A stretch of DNA of 64,000 nucleotides from Actinomycetota bacterium. GTDB taxonomy: Bacteria > Actinomycetota > Actinomycetes > Nanopelagicales > Nanopelagicaceae. The notes under the pieces were generated by a model. It was not told the DNA's origin and did not search any database. It saw only the letters and a program-made list of their open reading frames with translations. The stretch is taken from assembly GCA_947487595.1 (NCBI GenBank), contig CANKXJ010000001.1, forward strand, positions 5,243 to 69,242. The letters run 5' to 3'. Each line of letters opens with the position of its first letter. The first letter of the stretch is position 1. The translations under genes were made by a program, and so were the position numbers. This document shows, one piece after another, positions 42,610-51,271 of the stretch.

Positions 42610-43209
42610 ATGAGAAAACCACCTTCAAATAGTAGATCCAGAATGCCTTTAGCCATTTCCCTCATCATCGCTTCATTTCTATCAGCCTTCTTTTTAGCCA
42701 GCTTCTCTCGATCAACGACAGAGTATTGGGTTGCAACTATTGATTTACAGAGCGGGCATCAAATCTCAACTGGAGATCTTTCACTCATGGATATGGATTT
42801 GTCCTCTAGCTCCATGGTTTATCTGTCCAGAGATTTGAATCCACTAGGACAAGTAGTCATAAAGAATGTAGTTGCCGGTGAAGTTATGGCCATTAACTCA
42901 GTGAGTTCCACAGCCAAAACTATGGCCAGTAGCGCTGTCCCATTGAGTATTCGATCTGTTGATCTTTCTGCTGGAATTTATGTTGGCTCCCTGGTAGATA
43001 TCTATTGGGTTATCGATAGCCTCAATGGTGAATCACCACAGGATCCGATTCTTATTCTGGGCAGTGTTCCTATTATTAGTGCTGATGTAAAAAATAAGAA
43101 CTTTGGTACAGATGCAGCGATAACAGTCTCAGTTGAGCAAACGCAAGTACTACGCCTTCTATCTGCCACAACTTCTGGTCGCTTGGTAGTGATTAGCTCT
43201 AATGTCTAG
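42610..43209 (+). CDS. SAF-domain/CpaB-like membrane protein
   Basis: A 199-residue protein with one N-terminal transmembrane helix (about residues 12-33) and a SAF domain (residues about 40-105: VATIDLQSGHQISTGDLSLMDM, GQVVIKNVVAGEVMAINSV), like the periplasmic CpaB/RcpC component of Flp/Tad pili. The first ORF start is at 42592; ATG 42610 is preferred because it leaves a short basic leader before the helix. It overlaps the CpaE/MinD-like gene by 8 bases (ATGTCTAG). Other pilus genes are not in this window. Confidence 0.8.
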   Translation: MRKPPSNSRSRMPLAISLIIASFLSAFFLASFSRSTTEYWVATIDLQSGHQISTGDLSLMDMDLSSSSMVYLSRDLNPLGQVVIKNVVAGEVMAINSVSSTAKTMASSAVPLSIRSVDLSAGIYVGSLVDIYWVIDSLNGESPQDPILILGSVPIISADVKNKNFGTDAAITVSVEQTQVLRLLSATTSGRLVVISSNV

Positions 43210-44296
43210 CCAAGAACTGCCAGTTGTAATCACGGCGATATCAGATGCCCAGTTCGAGGGCTTTGTTTCTGGAACTCTCTTTGCACAGGGGTGGAGTGTG
43301 GTTTTTAGGGCTATTGATACAGAGGCACTTGAGAGATTTTGCTTAAGCAATTCAGAACAAGCTGCCAGTTCACTTCTTATTTATTCTCCAGATTTACCAG
43401 GAATTTCTAGTGAAGTGGTGAAGAACTTAACGACAAAGGTTAAACAAGTCGTTGGATTTTCATCAAAAACTAATCCAGAGTTCGCAGAATTACATCCCAA
43501 TCCAGCAACTGCCACTGATCTTGTGAGTATTGTGCGAGGTTTTATCCGTGCACCTATGCTGCGCCCAGCAAGTCAGGTAAGTCGGGCTAACCGCAAAGCT
43601 CACGTAGTAGCGATTGGATCTGCAGGCAGTGACACAGGGTGCACAACTATTGCCCTCAATCTGGCCATGGAGTTAAGCATCTTAGGTAAGTCAACGCTAC
43701 TTATTGATGCAAACTTTCGAGCGCCATCCATAGCTGCCCTGATTGCAATTCGTAATGTTCAATCTGAGTCAGGATGGAGGACCATTGCCCCACAACTAGC
43801 AATTGCTGAAATTACTCAGCAAGAATCTGGAAGTATTGATCAGTTGATGGAGAGTGCAACACAGAGTTTTGACAACATAGTCATTGATTTAGGATCTATT
43901 TCTGGGTTATCTAATCGCTTAACTGATAGGCGATGGACATCAACGATGACCACATGGAGTTGCGACCAAGGCGATGAGCTCATGGTTATTACTCGTCCAG
44001 ACCTACTTGGAATCCATCGCTTAGAACAGGTCTGTGCTTTACTGGAAAAAACTTCTATTAGAGCTGCACTTAGCTTCACACTCAACATGCGATCTCAAGG
44101 CAAAAAAGGTGCTGATGAAGAAGCCCAGTTCCTGGCAATTACTACGAGATTGCGACCATTGCGTGTTCGAGTCATAAACCGAGATCTGCGGGCGGCATCC
44201 AAGGCTCTAGAGGAAAAGGCCACACTCATAGAGGTCAATATGCGCTCTGCGCTGCGTAAATCAATTGCAACAATGGCCAGTGAGCTCAAGCGTTAA
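43202..44296 (+). CDS. CpaE/MinD-like ATPase with degenerate Walker A
   Basis: A 364-residue protein: an N-terminal atypical receiver-like domain (about residues 1-120) and a MinD/ParA-fold domain. The P-loop reads AIGSAGSDTGCTTIALNLA, where the usual GKGGxGKT lysines are replaced, with LLIDANFRAPSIA and NIVIDLGSISG as later motifs. CpaE homologues localise Tad pilus machinery; actinobacterial members sit beside a SAF protein as here. ATP binding may be weak or lost. It starts at ATG 43202, overlapping the SAF gene. Confidence 0.82.
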   Translation: MSSQELPVVITAISDAQFEGFVSGTLFAQGWSVVFRAIDTEALERFCLSNSEQAASSLLIYSPDLPGISSEVVKNLTTKVKQVVGFSSKTNPEFAELHPNPATATDLVSIVRGFIRAPMLRPASQVSRANRKAHVVAIGSAGSDTGCTTIALNLAMELSILGKSTLLIDANFRAPSIAALIAIRNVQSESGWRTIAPQLAIAEITQQESGSIDQLMESATQSFDNIVIDLGSISGLSNRLTDRRWTSTMTTWSCDQGDELMVITRPDLLGIHRLEQVCALLEKTSIRAALSFTLNMRSQGKKGADEEAQFLAITTRLRPLRVRVINRDLRAASKALEEKATLIEVNMRSALRKSIATMASELKR

Positions 44297-44303
44297 CTTC
44301 TAA

Positions 44304-44309
44304 TACTAT
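44304..44309 (+). promoter_or_regulatory. candidate leaderless -10 for the DUF6912-like gene
   Basis: TACTAT is 6 bases before ATG 44316, in the 19-bp spacer. Confidence 0.6.
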
Positions 44310-44315
44310 TAAGGC

Positions 44316-44702
44316 ATGCGAGCCTATCTTCCACTATCTCACGATGAGCTTGCTGTCTTCCTTAATTCTGGAAGCAAGACCATAGAATCAATTTTGGCTC
44401 CGACGCCTTTTTATGTCGGTGAAAATGAAGATTTGGGTGAAGAAGAGATTGAATATCTCTTATCCCTTGAGGCAGCGCAAGATGCCATTGAACTGCGTTC
44501 ATCAGATAAAGCACCTGGAATTGTTTTAGCTATTGAGTTAGAGGCCCAGCAGGTTAACGCAGTCAATGAAAATTCAGTCACCTTGAACTCTGCAATCACA
44601 TGGGAGCAAGTGCAGTGCGCATTACTTCTCTTTCCTGATGAAGAAGAATTGATCTGGTTTGCAACCCAAGAGATTGAAATAAACCTAGGGGAGTGGAAGT
44701 AA
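44316..44702 (+). CDS. DUF6912-like protein
   Basis: A 128-residue acidic protein beginning MRAYLPLSHDELAVFLNSG, with EEEIEYLLSLEAAQDAIELR and a C-terminal WEQVQCALLLFPDEEELIW. The MR-x-YLP start and following pattern match what I recall as DUF6912, an actinobacterial family near pdtaS and whiB1. No enzyme motif is visible. It has a leaderless-type TACTAT promoter and is followed one base later by the kinase gene, so the two are probably co-transcribed. Confidence 0.78.
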   Translation: MRAYLPLSHDELAVFLNSGSKTIESILAPTPFYVGENEDLGEEEIEYLLSLEAAQDAIELRSSDKAPGIVLAIELEAQQVNAVNENSVTLNSAITWEQVQCALLLFPDEEELIWFATQEIEINLGEWK

Positions 44703-44703
44703 C

Positions 44704-46173
44704 GTGCCCCAGTTTGAGACATTAATTCATAGCCGCAGCTCGGTTACGATCGATCAGGCACACAAGCTGCGCGAGCTAGTTGCTGATTGGCAATTGCTCT
44801 CAGATCTCTCTTTTGCCGATCTAATTCTTTGGGTCCCTGTTCGAAAAGATATGAAGATGTGGCCGACGGGACATGTAGCTGTGGCACATATCCGTCCGAC
44901 AACTGCAGCAACAGTTTTTACTAATGATGTTATTGGCGATGAAGTAATGTGGGGGAGCCGGCCAAGAATTGATTTGGCATTATCTAGCGGTGAGATTGTT
45001 CGTGATTCAGAGGCTGAACTCTTCGGTGAAGTGATGATTAAAGAAGAAGCTGTGCCTGTGCTATTTGATGGTCAAGTAATCGCTGTCATTACACGACATC
45101 GCAACGCTGATTTAATGCGCTCACCAAGTCGACTTGAATTAAATTATCGCGAGATTGCACATAGCCTTTATCGGATGGTGGCCCAAGGTTCATTTCCTTA
45201 CCAAGATGCAGGTTCACTTTTTGAACCAGTACCACGTGTGGGAGATGGCCTGATTCGCCTGGATGTGAATGGTGTCATTTCATATGCAAGCCCTAATGCT
45301 CGATCTGCATTTAGCCGAATGGGATGGAAAAATGAGATTGAAAATAACAAACTAGGCGAAGTTGCCGAAGCCGTTGCTAAGAATTCTCCTGATCCCCATG
45401 AAGAAGGAATTCGCACGCGTCTTAATGGAAAAACTTTGCGACGCGTTGATATTGATAATCAAGGTGCAACAATTGATCTGCTGGTACTTCCATTGCTGCA
45501 AGGTGAAGATCGAATCGGTGCAATTGTTTTATTGCAAAATGTGACTGAACTTCGCAGGCGAGACAGAGAGCTTGTTACTAAGGATGCAACTATCCGGGAA
45601 ATTCACCACCGTGTTAAAAACAACCTCCAGACTGTTTCAGCCCTTCTTCGCTTGCAAGCTCGTAGAATCGAAGATCCGAGTGCATCATCGGCCCTTAATG
45701 AAGCGGTTCGACGTATTGCCTCTATTGCACTTGTTCATGACACGCTTTCAACAAGTAGTGAAAATACTGTTGCCTTTGATGAAGTGCTTACTAGTTTGAT
45801 AACTCATGCACTTGAACTAAGTCCTCGAATGGGAGAACTACGGATTGAGAGAAAGGGAGAACTTGGCTCACTTGAATCCAGGCTCGCAACCCCACTCTCA
45901 CTTGTCGTTACAGAGCTAATGCACAATGCCCTAGAACATGGCTTGGCTGAAGAAGGTTCCTTGCTTTCAATTGAACTATCTCGCTATAGCAACGAGTGCG
46001 TCATCAATATTACAGATGATGGAGTTGGATTACCTGAAGGTTTTGATTTAGCGACTTCTTCAAATCTAGGACTTCAGATTGTCAGAACACTTACAGAGAA
46101 TGAACTCAAAGGTGTTTTGAAATTACAATCAACGGATTCAGGCACCCAAGCACACTTGCGTTTTCCACTTTAG
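44704..46173 (+). CDS. pdtaS: PdtaS-like sensor histidine kinase
   Basis: A 489-residue cytosolic kinase without membrane helices. A GAF domain (about residues 1-150) and a PAS-like domain (about 170-285) precede a HisKA_2 region EIHHRVKNNLQTVSALLRLQ with the phosphorylated His, then HATPase (VTELMHNALEHG, ITDDGVGLPEG). This is the PdtaS architecture; its known partner PdtaR is an ANTAR RNA-binding antiterminator not in this window. The convergent neighbour whiB1 matches the Rv3220c-Rv3219 pairing in M. tuberculosis. The GTG start is 1 base after the DUF6912 stop. Confidence 0.9.
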   Translation: MPQFETLIHSRSSVTIDQAHKLRELVADWQLLSDLSFADLILWVPVRKDMKMWPTGHVAVAHIRPTTAATVFTNDVIGDEVMWGSRPRIDLALSSGEIVRDSEAELFGEVMIKEEAVPVLFDGQVIAVITRHRNADLMRSPSRLELNYREIAHSLYRMVAQGSFPYQDAGSLFEPVPRVGDGLIRLDVNGVISYASPNARSAFSRMGWKNEIENNKLGEVAEAVAKNSPDPHEEGIRTRLNGKTLRRVDIDNQGATIDLLVLPLLQGEDRIGAIVLLQNVTELRRRDRELVTKDATIREIHHRVKNNLQTVSALLRLQARRIEDPSASSALNEAVRRIASIALVHDTLSTSSENTVAFDEVLTSLITHALELSPRMGELRIERKGELGSLESRLATPLSLVVTELMHNALEHGLAEEGSLLSIELSRYSNECVINITDDGVGLPEGFDLATSSNLGLQIVRTLTENELKGVLKLQSTDSGTQAHLRFPL

Positions 46174-46439
46174 AATTGGTTTTGCTGCTCCATTAAACGG
46201 GCACGATTACGTGCTGCGCGGCGCTTAAGTGCGCGGCGCTCATCTTCTGAAAGCCCGCCCCACACTCCAGCATCTTGCCCACTCTCTAAGGCCCAAGCAA
46301 GACATGGTTCTTTAACGATGCAACGGTTACAAACTTTTTTAGCTTCTTCGATTTGGGTAATTGCTGGTCCAGTATTTCCAACCGGAAAGAAGAGTTCAGG
46401 ATCTTCATCGCGGCACGCTGATTGATGTCGCCAATCCAT
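46170..46439 (-). CDS. whiB1: WhiB1-like transcriptional regulator
   Basis: An 89-residue Wbl protein: cysteines in QSACRDEDPELFF, KVCNRCIVKEPC and the GVWGG turn before ERRALKRRAARNRARL, a basic DNA-binding tail. WhiB1 binds the primary sigma factor through its [4Fe-4S] cluster and responds to nitric oxide in mycobacteria. AAGGGGG lies 6 bases before the ATG. A perfect 8-bp inverted repeat sits in its leader. Its 3' end overlaps the pdtaS stop by 4 bases, preserving the mycobacterial arrangement. Confidence 0.92.
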   Translation of the reverse strand: MDWRHQSACRDEDPELFFPVGNTGPAITQIEEAKKVCNRCIVKEPCLAWALESGQDAGVWGGLSEDERRALKRRAARNRARLMEQQNQF

Positions 46440-46461
46440 GGGGTGCCCCCTTCATATAAAA

Positions 46462-46481
46462 GATTTGGGCATACCCAAATC
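46462..46481 (-). promoter_or_regulatory. inverted repeat in whiB1 leader
   Basis: GATTTGGG and CCCAAATC flank a 4-base centre, a perfect 8-bp repeat located 10-30 bases upstream of the whiB1 ribosome binding site. In RNA it would be a stable tetraloop hairpin; in DNA it could be an operator. A 10-bp palindrome ACATCGATGT lies further upstream at 46509-46518. Confidence 0.5.
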
Positions 46482-46611
46482 ATCTAAAACCTTGTGGTGG
46501 ATATACGCACATCGATGTCGCGCAAGATGTGAATTCTCCCTTGTTTGGCAGTGATTAACAAGGATGAATGGAAAGAGATTTAGAAAATTAGGGTGATATA
46601 GGTCAAGTGAG

Positions 46612-46683
46612 TGCCCCCGACAGGAATCGAACCTGTGCACCCGCCTCCGGAGGGCGGTGCTCTATCCCCTGAGCTACGGGGGC
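46612..46683 (-). tRNA. tRNA-Arg (CCG)
   Basis: The minus strand folds as a full cloverleaf. The acceptor arms GCCCCCG and CGGGGGC pair, the D arm is GCTC/GAGC, and the anticodon stem CCGCC/GGCGG encloses loop CTCCGGA with anticodon CCG. The T arm is ACAGG, loop TTCGATT, CCTGT, with discriminator A. CCA is not encoded in the gene. It reads the arginine codon CGG and is the only tRNA seen here. Confidence 0.96.
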
Positions 46684-46746
46684 TCATGAGCATGAGTAGG
46701 TTATCAGCGGGTGCATCTATCTCGCGAAACTGTCAGAATGAGCGCT

Positions 46747-47274
46747 ATGAGTTCACTGGCATATTTTGCAACAGGTTGCTTTTGGGGTGCTGAGCGCCGT
46801 TTTTGGCAGATGGATGGTGTGAAAGAAACATCTGTTGGTTATATGGGTGGCACGCGAGCTAATCCTTCATATGAACAAGTATGCACCGGAGTTACTGGTC
46901 ACGCTGAAATAGTTCAAGTTACATTCGATGAGTCACAAGTGAGTTATCAGAGATTACTAGAAGAGTTTTGGACCATGCATGATCCAACCTCTTTAAATCA
47001 ACAAGGTGGAGATATCGGAACACAGTACCGAAGTGCCATCTACACAACTACTCCTGAGCAATATGTGACTGCGGTTAACTCACGAAATGTTTATCAAAAT
47101 GTATTAACTCCAAAAGGCTTAGATGAGATTGTTACGGAGATTAAGAGCGCCGAAGGGGTTCAATATTTCTTGGCAGAGGAATATCACCAAAAGTATTTAC
47201 AGAAAAACCCCAACGGATATGACTGTCATTCCAGCACAGGTGTTGCTTTTCCCAGTGCAGGAATTAATGTATGA
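46747..47274 (+). CDS. msrA: peptide-methionine (S)-S-oxide reductase
   Basis: A 175-residue MsrA. The catalytic motif GCFWGAERRFW is near the N-terminus, followed by VGYMGG and QQGGDIGTQYRSAIY. It reduces the S epimer of methionine sulfoxide. ATG 46747 (MSSLAYFATG) is the likely start, with CAGAAT 7 bases upstream as a weaker leaderless hexamer; ATG 46738 is an alternative. It is followed by msrB with an ATGA overlap, giving both stereospecific repair activities in one transcript. Confidence 0.93.
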   Translation: MSSLAYFATGCFWGAERRFWQMDGVKETSVGYMGGTRANPSYEQVCTGVTGHAEIVQVTFDESQVSYQRLLEEFWTMHDPTSLNQQGGDIGTQYRSAIYTTTPEQYVTAVNSRNVYQNVLTPKGLDEIVTEIKSAEGVQYFLAEEYHQKYLQKNPNGYDCHSSTGVAFPSAGINV

Positions 47275-47684
47275 GCAAGAAAAATTATCCTGTATCAATA
47301 GATGAATTGGCCCTTAAAGCCAAGCTAGATCCACTTTCCTATGATGTGCTGCGAAACGCTGCAACTGAGCGACCTTTTACCGGTGAATACACCGACACCG
47401 ACAAGGTGGGTGTTTATAAGTGCAAAGCGTGCAGCGCTGAACTTTTCCGCAGCGAAACTAAGTTTCATTCAGGATGTGGGTGGCCTTCTTTCTATGCACC
47501 ATCTGATGATGATGCAGTCGAGCTCATTGAAGATCGTTCACTATTTCCACGAGTGCGAACTGAAGTTCGATGTGCAGCCTGTGGCTCACACTTGGGTCAT
47601 ATCTTCAAAGGCGAGGGTTATGACGTTCCTACCGATGAGCGCTGGTGCATTAACTCAGTTTCATTAATCCTTGAGGATATTTAG
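47271..47684 (+). CDS. msrB: peptide-methionine (R)-S-oxide reductase
   Basis: A 137-residue MsrB that reduces the R epimer of methionine sulfoxide. The zinc cysteines are in YKCKACSAELF and CAACGSHLGHIF, the fold motif is SGCGWPSFYAP, and the catalytic Cys is in ERWCINSVSL. Its ATG overlaps the msrA stop. The 3' end overlaps the convergent DNA glycosylase gene by 4 bases. Confidence 0.95.
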   Translation: MSKKNYPVSIDELALKAKLDPLSYDVLRNAATERPFTGEYTDTDKVGVYKCKACSAELFRSETKFHSGCGWPSFYAPSDDDAVELIEDRSLFPRVRTEVRCAACGSHLGHIFKGEGYDVPTDERWCINSVSLILEDI

Positions 47685-48325
47685 TAATCTAACCCACGGC
47701 TTTCATGAACAGCTTGATAGCAGTACCAGGCAACAACACTTCGATATGGATGCAGTTTTTCACCTTTGAAATCTAAGGCTTTAGCCAATGTCTCTTCTTT
47801 ATTTTTATGGATGATGTCCCAACCTCGGCGCACCGCTAAATCTCCAGTAGGCCATACATCTAAGCGCCCCAATTGAAACATCATAAACATTTCAACAGTC
47901 CATCGACCGATGCCCCATAGGGAAGTTAATTTGTCGTAGATCTCTTGATCATCATGGATTTCATCGATGGTATCTATAGGAATTGATTTATCAACAACTG
48001 CACCAGCAAGGCCCTTGAGTGTGCGGGTTTTTGCCCCTGAAATACCTATTTCACGCAATGCAATCTCATCGAGTTTGATTAACTTCTTAGCGTTAATCGT
48101 TCCCTTACAAAGATCAACTAAGCGCCCATGAATTGTCTCTGCGGCCTTTACGGCTAGCTGTTGGGAGATAACTGAATTAACCAGGGATTCAAAATGGGAC
48201 TCATCTGGAACGTTGCGACCTATTGTGCACAGCGGGCGACGTTCAATCAGTGATGCAAACTTGCGATCCATCTGGCCAACTTCAGCAACAATTCGCCGCA
48301 TCTTTTGAGCAGAGTGGACCGCCAT
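47681..48325 (-). CDS. AlkA-like DNA-3-methyladenine glycosylase (HhH-GPD)
   Basis: A 214-residue HhH-GPD DNA glycosylase. FESLVNSVISQQLAVKAAETI and the helix-hairpin-helix LTSLWGIGRWTVEMFMMFQLGRLDVWPTGDLAVRRG (shown here as LWGIGRWTVEMFM then DVWPTGDLAVRRG), with the catalytic Asp, are clear. It excises alkylated purines in base-excision repair. There are no cysteines for a 4Fe-4S cluster, which separates it from MutY/Nth. It lacks the N-terminal domain of E. coli AlkA, like other short actinobacterial forms. It follows the DUF4389 gene by 3 bases, so the two share a transcript. Confidence 0.88.
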   Translation of the reverse strand: MAVHSAQKMRRIVAEVGQMDRKFASLIERRPLCTIGRNVPDESHFESLVNSVISQQLAVKAAETIHGRLVDLCKGTINAKKLIKLDEIALREIGISGAKTRTLKGLAGAVVDKSIPIDTIDEIHDDQEIYDKLTSLWGIGRWTVEMFMMFQLGRLDVWPTGDLAVRRGWDIIHKNKEETLAKALDFKGEKLHPYRSVVAWYCYQAVHESRGLDY

Positions 48326-48328
48326 AAA

Positions 48329-48922
48329 TTAGAGGGAGAAAGTTGGGTATTCGTCTGTGACAAATAGAAGTGCATAACCGAGAATCCGATTCCAATAGGC
48401 AATGGTTCCCACCACACCTTCAGCACACCACTCAGGATAATTACCAGTAAGAACAACACTTACCCAAGCAAAGATTGTGAGGAAGAAGGCATAGATGGCA
48501 TAAACAAGACCAACTACATAGAGAGGAATCGCTAAGAACCACTTCACAAGAGGCAAGTAACGATTAAGGGCTTTTGGATCTACTTCTGGGAAAGTCACAC
48601 TCACAACATCATTTTCTTCCAATGAAGGATATTCATCAGTGAGTACGAGCAGATATGCATCAACACGTGTTGAGAGTGATAGAAAAGCTTCATTGAAAGC
48701 CAATAAATATGATGGGTATGCCTGGCGGAAAACTACGGATAGAGCTACGGGCAGAACGAAAAATCCAGTAACCCACGACATAGTGCCCGAATCAAATTGC
48801 TGAGGTGCAAAAGATGCGACAAAGATTGCTATTGGCACGATAAGGATGATGCGAAAAAGTGCGCTTAAGCGATTTCGCTCCGTCAGGGACACATCAATCT
48901 GGGTTTCAATTTGATTGCTCAT
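48329..48922 (-). CDS. DUF4389 family membrane protein
   Basis: A 197-residue protein with about four hydrophobic helices in two halves (FRIILIVPIAIFVASFA early; WFLAIPLYVVGLVYAIYAFF later) and repeated LVLTDEYP/LFVTDEYP motifs, which mark the DUF4389 family. Its function is unknown. I place the start at ATG 48922 (MSNQIETQID), because TAAATT stands 7 bases upstream; a longer ORF to 48976 is possible. Confidence 0.85.
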   Translation of the reverse strand: MSNQIETQIDVSLTERNRLSALFRIILIVPIAIFVASFAPQQFDSGTMSWVTGFFVLPVALSVVFRQAYPSYLLAFNEAFLSLSTRVDAYLLVLTDEYPSLEENDVVSVTFPEVDPKALNRYLPLVKWFLAIPLYVVGLVYAIYAFFLTIFAWVSVVLTGNYPEWCAEGVVGTIAYWNRILGYALLFVTDEYPTFSL

Positions 48923-48929
48923 GGTCACC

Positions 48930-48935
48930 AATTTA
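48930..48935 (-). promoter_or_regulatory. candidate leaderless -10 for DUF4389
   Basis: Minus-strand TAAATT is 7 bases before ATG 48922. Confidence 0.55.
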
Positions 48936-49038
48936 GCCTTAATTTGATCCAAGCTCTTGCCATTTGCAGCGCGCATGGCCTAGTTTGCAGTCTCTTGCGG
49001 AACTATTTGCAGGTTTTTACAGTGTGTGGGGGAGTTGC

Positions 49039-50052
49039 GTGGCTGGAATCAAGGAAGTTGCAGAGGAAGCCGGGGTCTCCACGGCAACTGTTTCACGCGC
49101 CCTTCGCGGCCTTCACCATGTCAATGACTCCACGCGATCAAAGATTCTTGCAGCTGCCGAGAAGTTAAATTATCCGCTTACACCTATCAAGGGCAGTACC
49201 GCCTCTGGGCGAACAAATAGCGTGGGAGTTGTAGCACCTTATATTTCTCGTTGGTATTTCTCACAAGTAATTAGCGGTGCAGAGCAGGCATTGCGTGAAG
49301 CGGGCCTTGATCTTCTTCTCTATAACTTCAGCCAAATGAAGGGCCGCGAGAGATTATTTCAACACCAGTTACTCAAAGGTCGCGTTGATGCACTCATTGT
49401 TATTAGCTTGCCACCAACGGTTGAGGAATTTGATTCCATGCTCAGCCTTGGAATTCCAATTGCCTTAGTTGGCATGGATCATGAAAAGTGTGCCTCTGTA
49501 AAAATCGATGATATTGCTGGCGCTCGTTCTGCAACTCAACATTTAGTCAATCAAGGACATAAGAAAATCGGATTAATGTCAGGGCGTCCTGATGATCCAT
49601 TTAACTTTAGCGTTCCACAAGATCGGCGCAAAGGATTCATGCAAGTGTTAGCAGAAAATGGCCTTGAGTGGTTACCTCAAAGAGAAGTCCATGGTGATTT
49701 CACAATGCATACCGCTGCCCGCGCAATGGATGATTTATTAGCTCGCCCTAACCGACCAACAGCTATTTTTTGTGAATCTGATGAGATGGCCATGGGAGCT
49801 ATGCAAGCACTTCGCAGGCATGGGCTAAAAGCTCCAGATGATATTTCTATTGTCGGTTTTGATGGTCATGAGATGGCAGAGTTTTCAGAGCTAACAACTA
49901 TTGAACAGCCCGTGCAATTGATGGGTGAAATGGCGGCGTGGTCAATTATGGAGAGATTACGAAAACCAAATATAGATCCACCATCATTAGTACTTCCAAC
50001 AACTTTGGTAGTTCGAAACTCAACGCGCCGCATTAGCCCCGAAGAGGCGTAG
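49039..50052 (+). CDS. LacI family transcriptional regulator
   Basis: A 337-residue LacI/GalR regulator: HTH with hinge (GIKEVAEEAGVSTATVSRAL, then RGLHHVNDSTRSKILAAAEKLNY) and a periplasmic-binding-protein-like effector domain with VGVVAPYISRWYFSQVI and DDISIVGFDGHEM. Start GTG 49039 with a GGGGGAG ribosome binding site; the longer ORF from 48964 adds no homology. Effector is probably a sugar or nucleoside, not identifiable. It does not lie next to an obvious sugar transporter; a GH13 alpha-glucosidase lies 5 kb downstream and is only one possible target. Confidence 0.9.
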   Translation: MAGIKEVAEEAGVSTATVSRALRGLHHVNDSTRSKILAAAEKLNYPLTPIKGSTASGRTNSVGVVAPYISRWYFSQVISGAEQALREAGLDLLLYNFSQMKGRERLFQHQLLKGRVDALIVISLPPTVEEFDSMLSLGIPIALVGMDHEKCASVKIDDIAGARSATQHLVNQGHKKIGLMSGRPDDPFNFSVPQDRRKGFMQVLAENGLEWLPQREVHGDFTMHTAARAMDDLLARPNRPTAIFCESDEMAMGAMQALRRHGLKAPDDISIVGFDGHEMAEFSELTTIEQPVQLMGEMAAWSIMERLRKPNIDPPSLVLPTTLVVRNSTRRISPEEA

Positions 50053-50086
50053 TTTTAGCCTCTTTCGCTAATTGAGCTGGGCAGGG

Positions 50087-50092
50087 TAACCT
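50087..50092 (+). promoter_or_regulatory. candidate leaderless -10 for the MalY-like gene
   Basis: TAACCT is 7 bases before ATG 50100. Confidence 0.6.
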
Positions 50093-50099
50093 AGCCGCT

Positions 50100-51269
50100 A
50101 TGCCCGATAACAACGTTGTTGCGCCCGCACTAAGTGAGCTTCTGACACATAGCTCTGAAAAATGGCGGGGATTTCCAGCAGATGTTCTGCCTCTCCCGGT
50201 CATGGAGATGGATTTTCCGATAGCGCAACCAATTCGTGACGTGTTAATCGAGATGGTGAATCACTCAGACCTTGGTTATTTAGGACCAGTTCCTGAGTTA
50301 GCCGATGGCTTTGCCGCATTTTGTGCCAAGCGCTGGGGCTGGGAGATAGATAAGTCGCAGGTGAGAATTGCAGCAGATGTTGGGGTTGGCTGTGTTGAAG
50401 TTTTACGCGTCTTTACTAAGCCAGGTGATCGCATCCTTATTAATTCACCGGTATATCAAAATTTCTATAACTGGATCAACGAAGTTCAGTTAGAAAAAGT
50501 TGATGTTCCCTTTGTCAAGAGCGTTTCTGAGAGTGATGATGTAAATCCTTGGTCACTAGATTTTGATGAAGTTGAGAAAGCATACGCATCTGGCATTAAG
50601 GTTCATCTGCTTTGCTCTCCTCATAATCCGTTAGGTCGAATTTATTCACGTGCAGAGCTGACTCGAATTGCAGAAATGGCAAAGAAATATGCCGTGATTA
50701 TCATCAGCGATGAGATTCACTCACCATTAGTTTTTAAATCACATGAATTTGTTCCATTCTTGACTATTAGTGAAACCGCTCGAGAAGTAGGTATTGCCGT
50801 AACTTCTGCTTCAAAAGGGTGGAATATTGCAGGACTTAAGTCAGCTTTAATTGTTTCCCAAAATAAGGCAATCGATGAGGTTCTAGCCTTGATGCCACTA
50901 GCTGTTAAATTTCGATCTTCAATCCTTGGTGCCTTCGCATCGGCTGCAGCATTTAAAGATGGCGAAGTCTGGCTAGATTCAGTAATTGATACATTGGAAG
51001 AGAATTCAATAATGGTTCGCGATTTACTCAGTGCCAAACTACCTTCAGTAAAAACCCATTTACCTCAGTCCAGCTATGTTGCTTGGCTGGACTTATCAGC
51101 GCTAAATCTGGGCGAAAACCCTGCCCAAACACTATTGGAGCGCGGCAAGGTGGCTTTCAATGCTGGATATATGTATGGCCCGCAAAGTTCTCAGTTCGTG
51201 CGTTTAAATTATGCAACGAGCCCAACAATTCTGACTGAGGCGATAGATCGAATTGTGAAATCTTTGTAG
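50100..51269 (+). CDS. PatB/MalY-like PLP-dependent C-S lyase or aminotransferase
   Basis: A 389-residue fold-type I PLP enzyme. DVLPLPVMEMDFPIAQPI at the start, LLCSPHNPLGRIYSRAEL and TSASKGWNIAGLKSA with the PLP lysine match PatB/MalY-type cystathionine beta-lyases. It may release thiols from cystathionine or similar conjugates or transaminate. It opens a run continuing with an FAD oxidoreductase and a cystathionine gamma-synthase-like enzyme, suggesting a linked sulfur-amino-acid task. It has a leaderless-type TAACCT promoter. Confidence 0.85.
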   Translation: MPDNNVVAPALSELLTHSSEKWRGFPADVLPLPVMEMDFPIAQPIRDVLIEMVNHSDLGYLGPVPELADGFAAFCAKRWGWEIDKSQVRIAADVGVGCVEVLRVFTKPGDRILINSPVYQNFYNWINEVQLEKVDVPFVKSVSESDDVNPWSLDFDEVEKAYASGIKVHLLCSPHNPLGRIYSRAELTRIAEMAKKYAVIIISDEIHSPLVFKSHEFVPFLTISETAREVGIAVTSASKGWNIAGLKSALIVSQNKAIDEVLALMPLAVKFRSSILGAFASAAAFKDGEVWLDSVIDTLEENSIMVRDLLSAKLPSVKTHLPQSSYVAWLDLSALNLGENPAQTLLERGKVAFNAGYMYGPQSSQFVRLNYATSPTILTEAIDRIVKSL

Positions 51270-51271
51270 TG

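Noticed and set aside
48964..49038. Longer N-terminus of the LacI regulator
   Set aside because: The extra 25 residues have no HTH character, whereas GTG 49039 has a clear GGGGGAG ribosome binding site and begins the canonical HTH.
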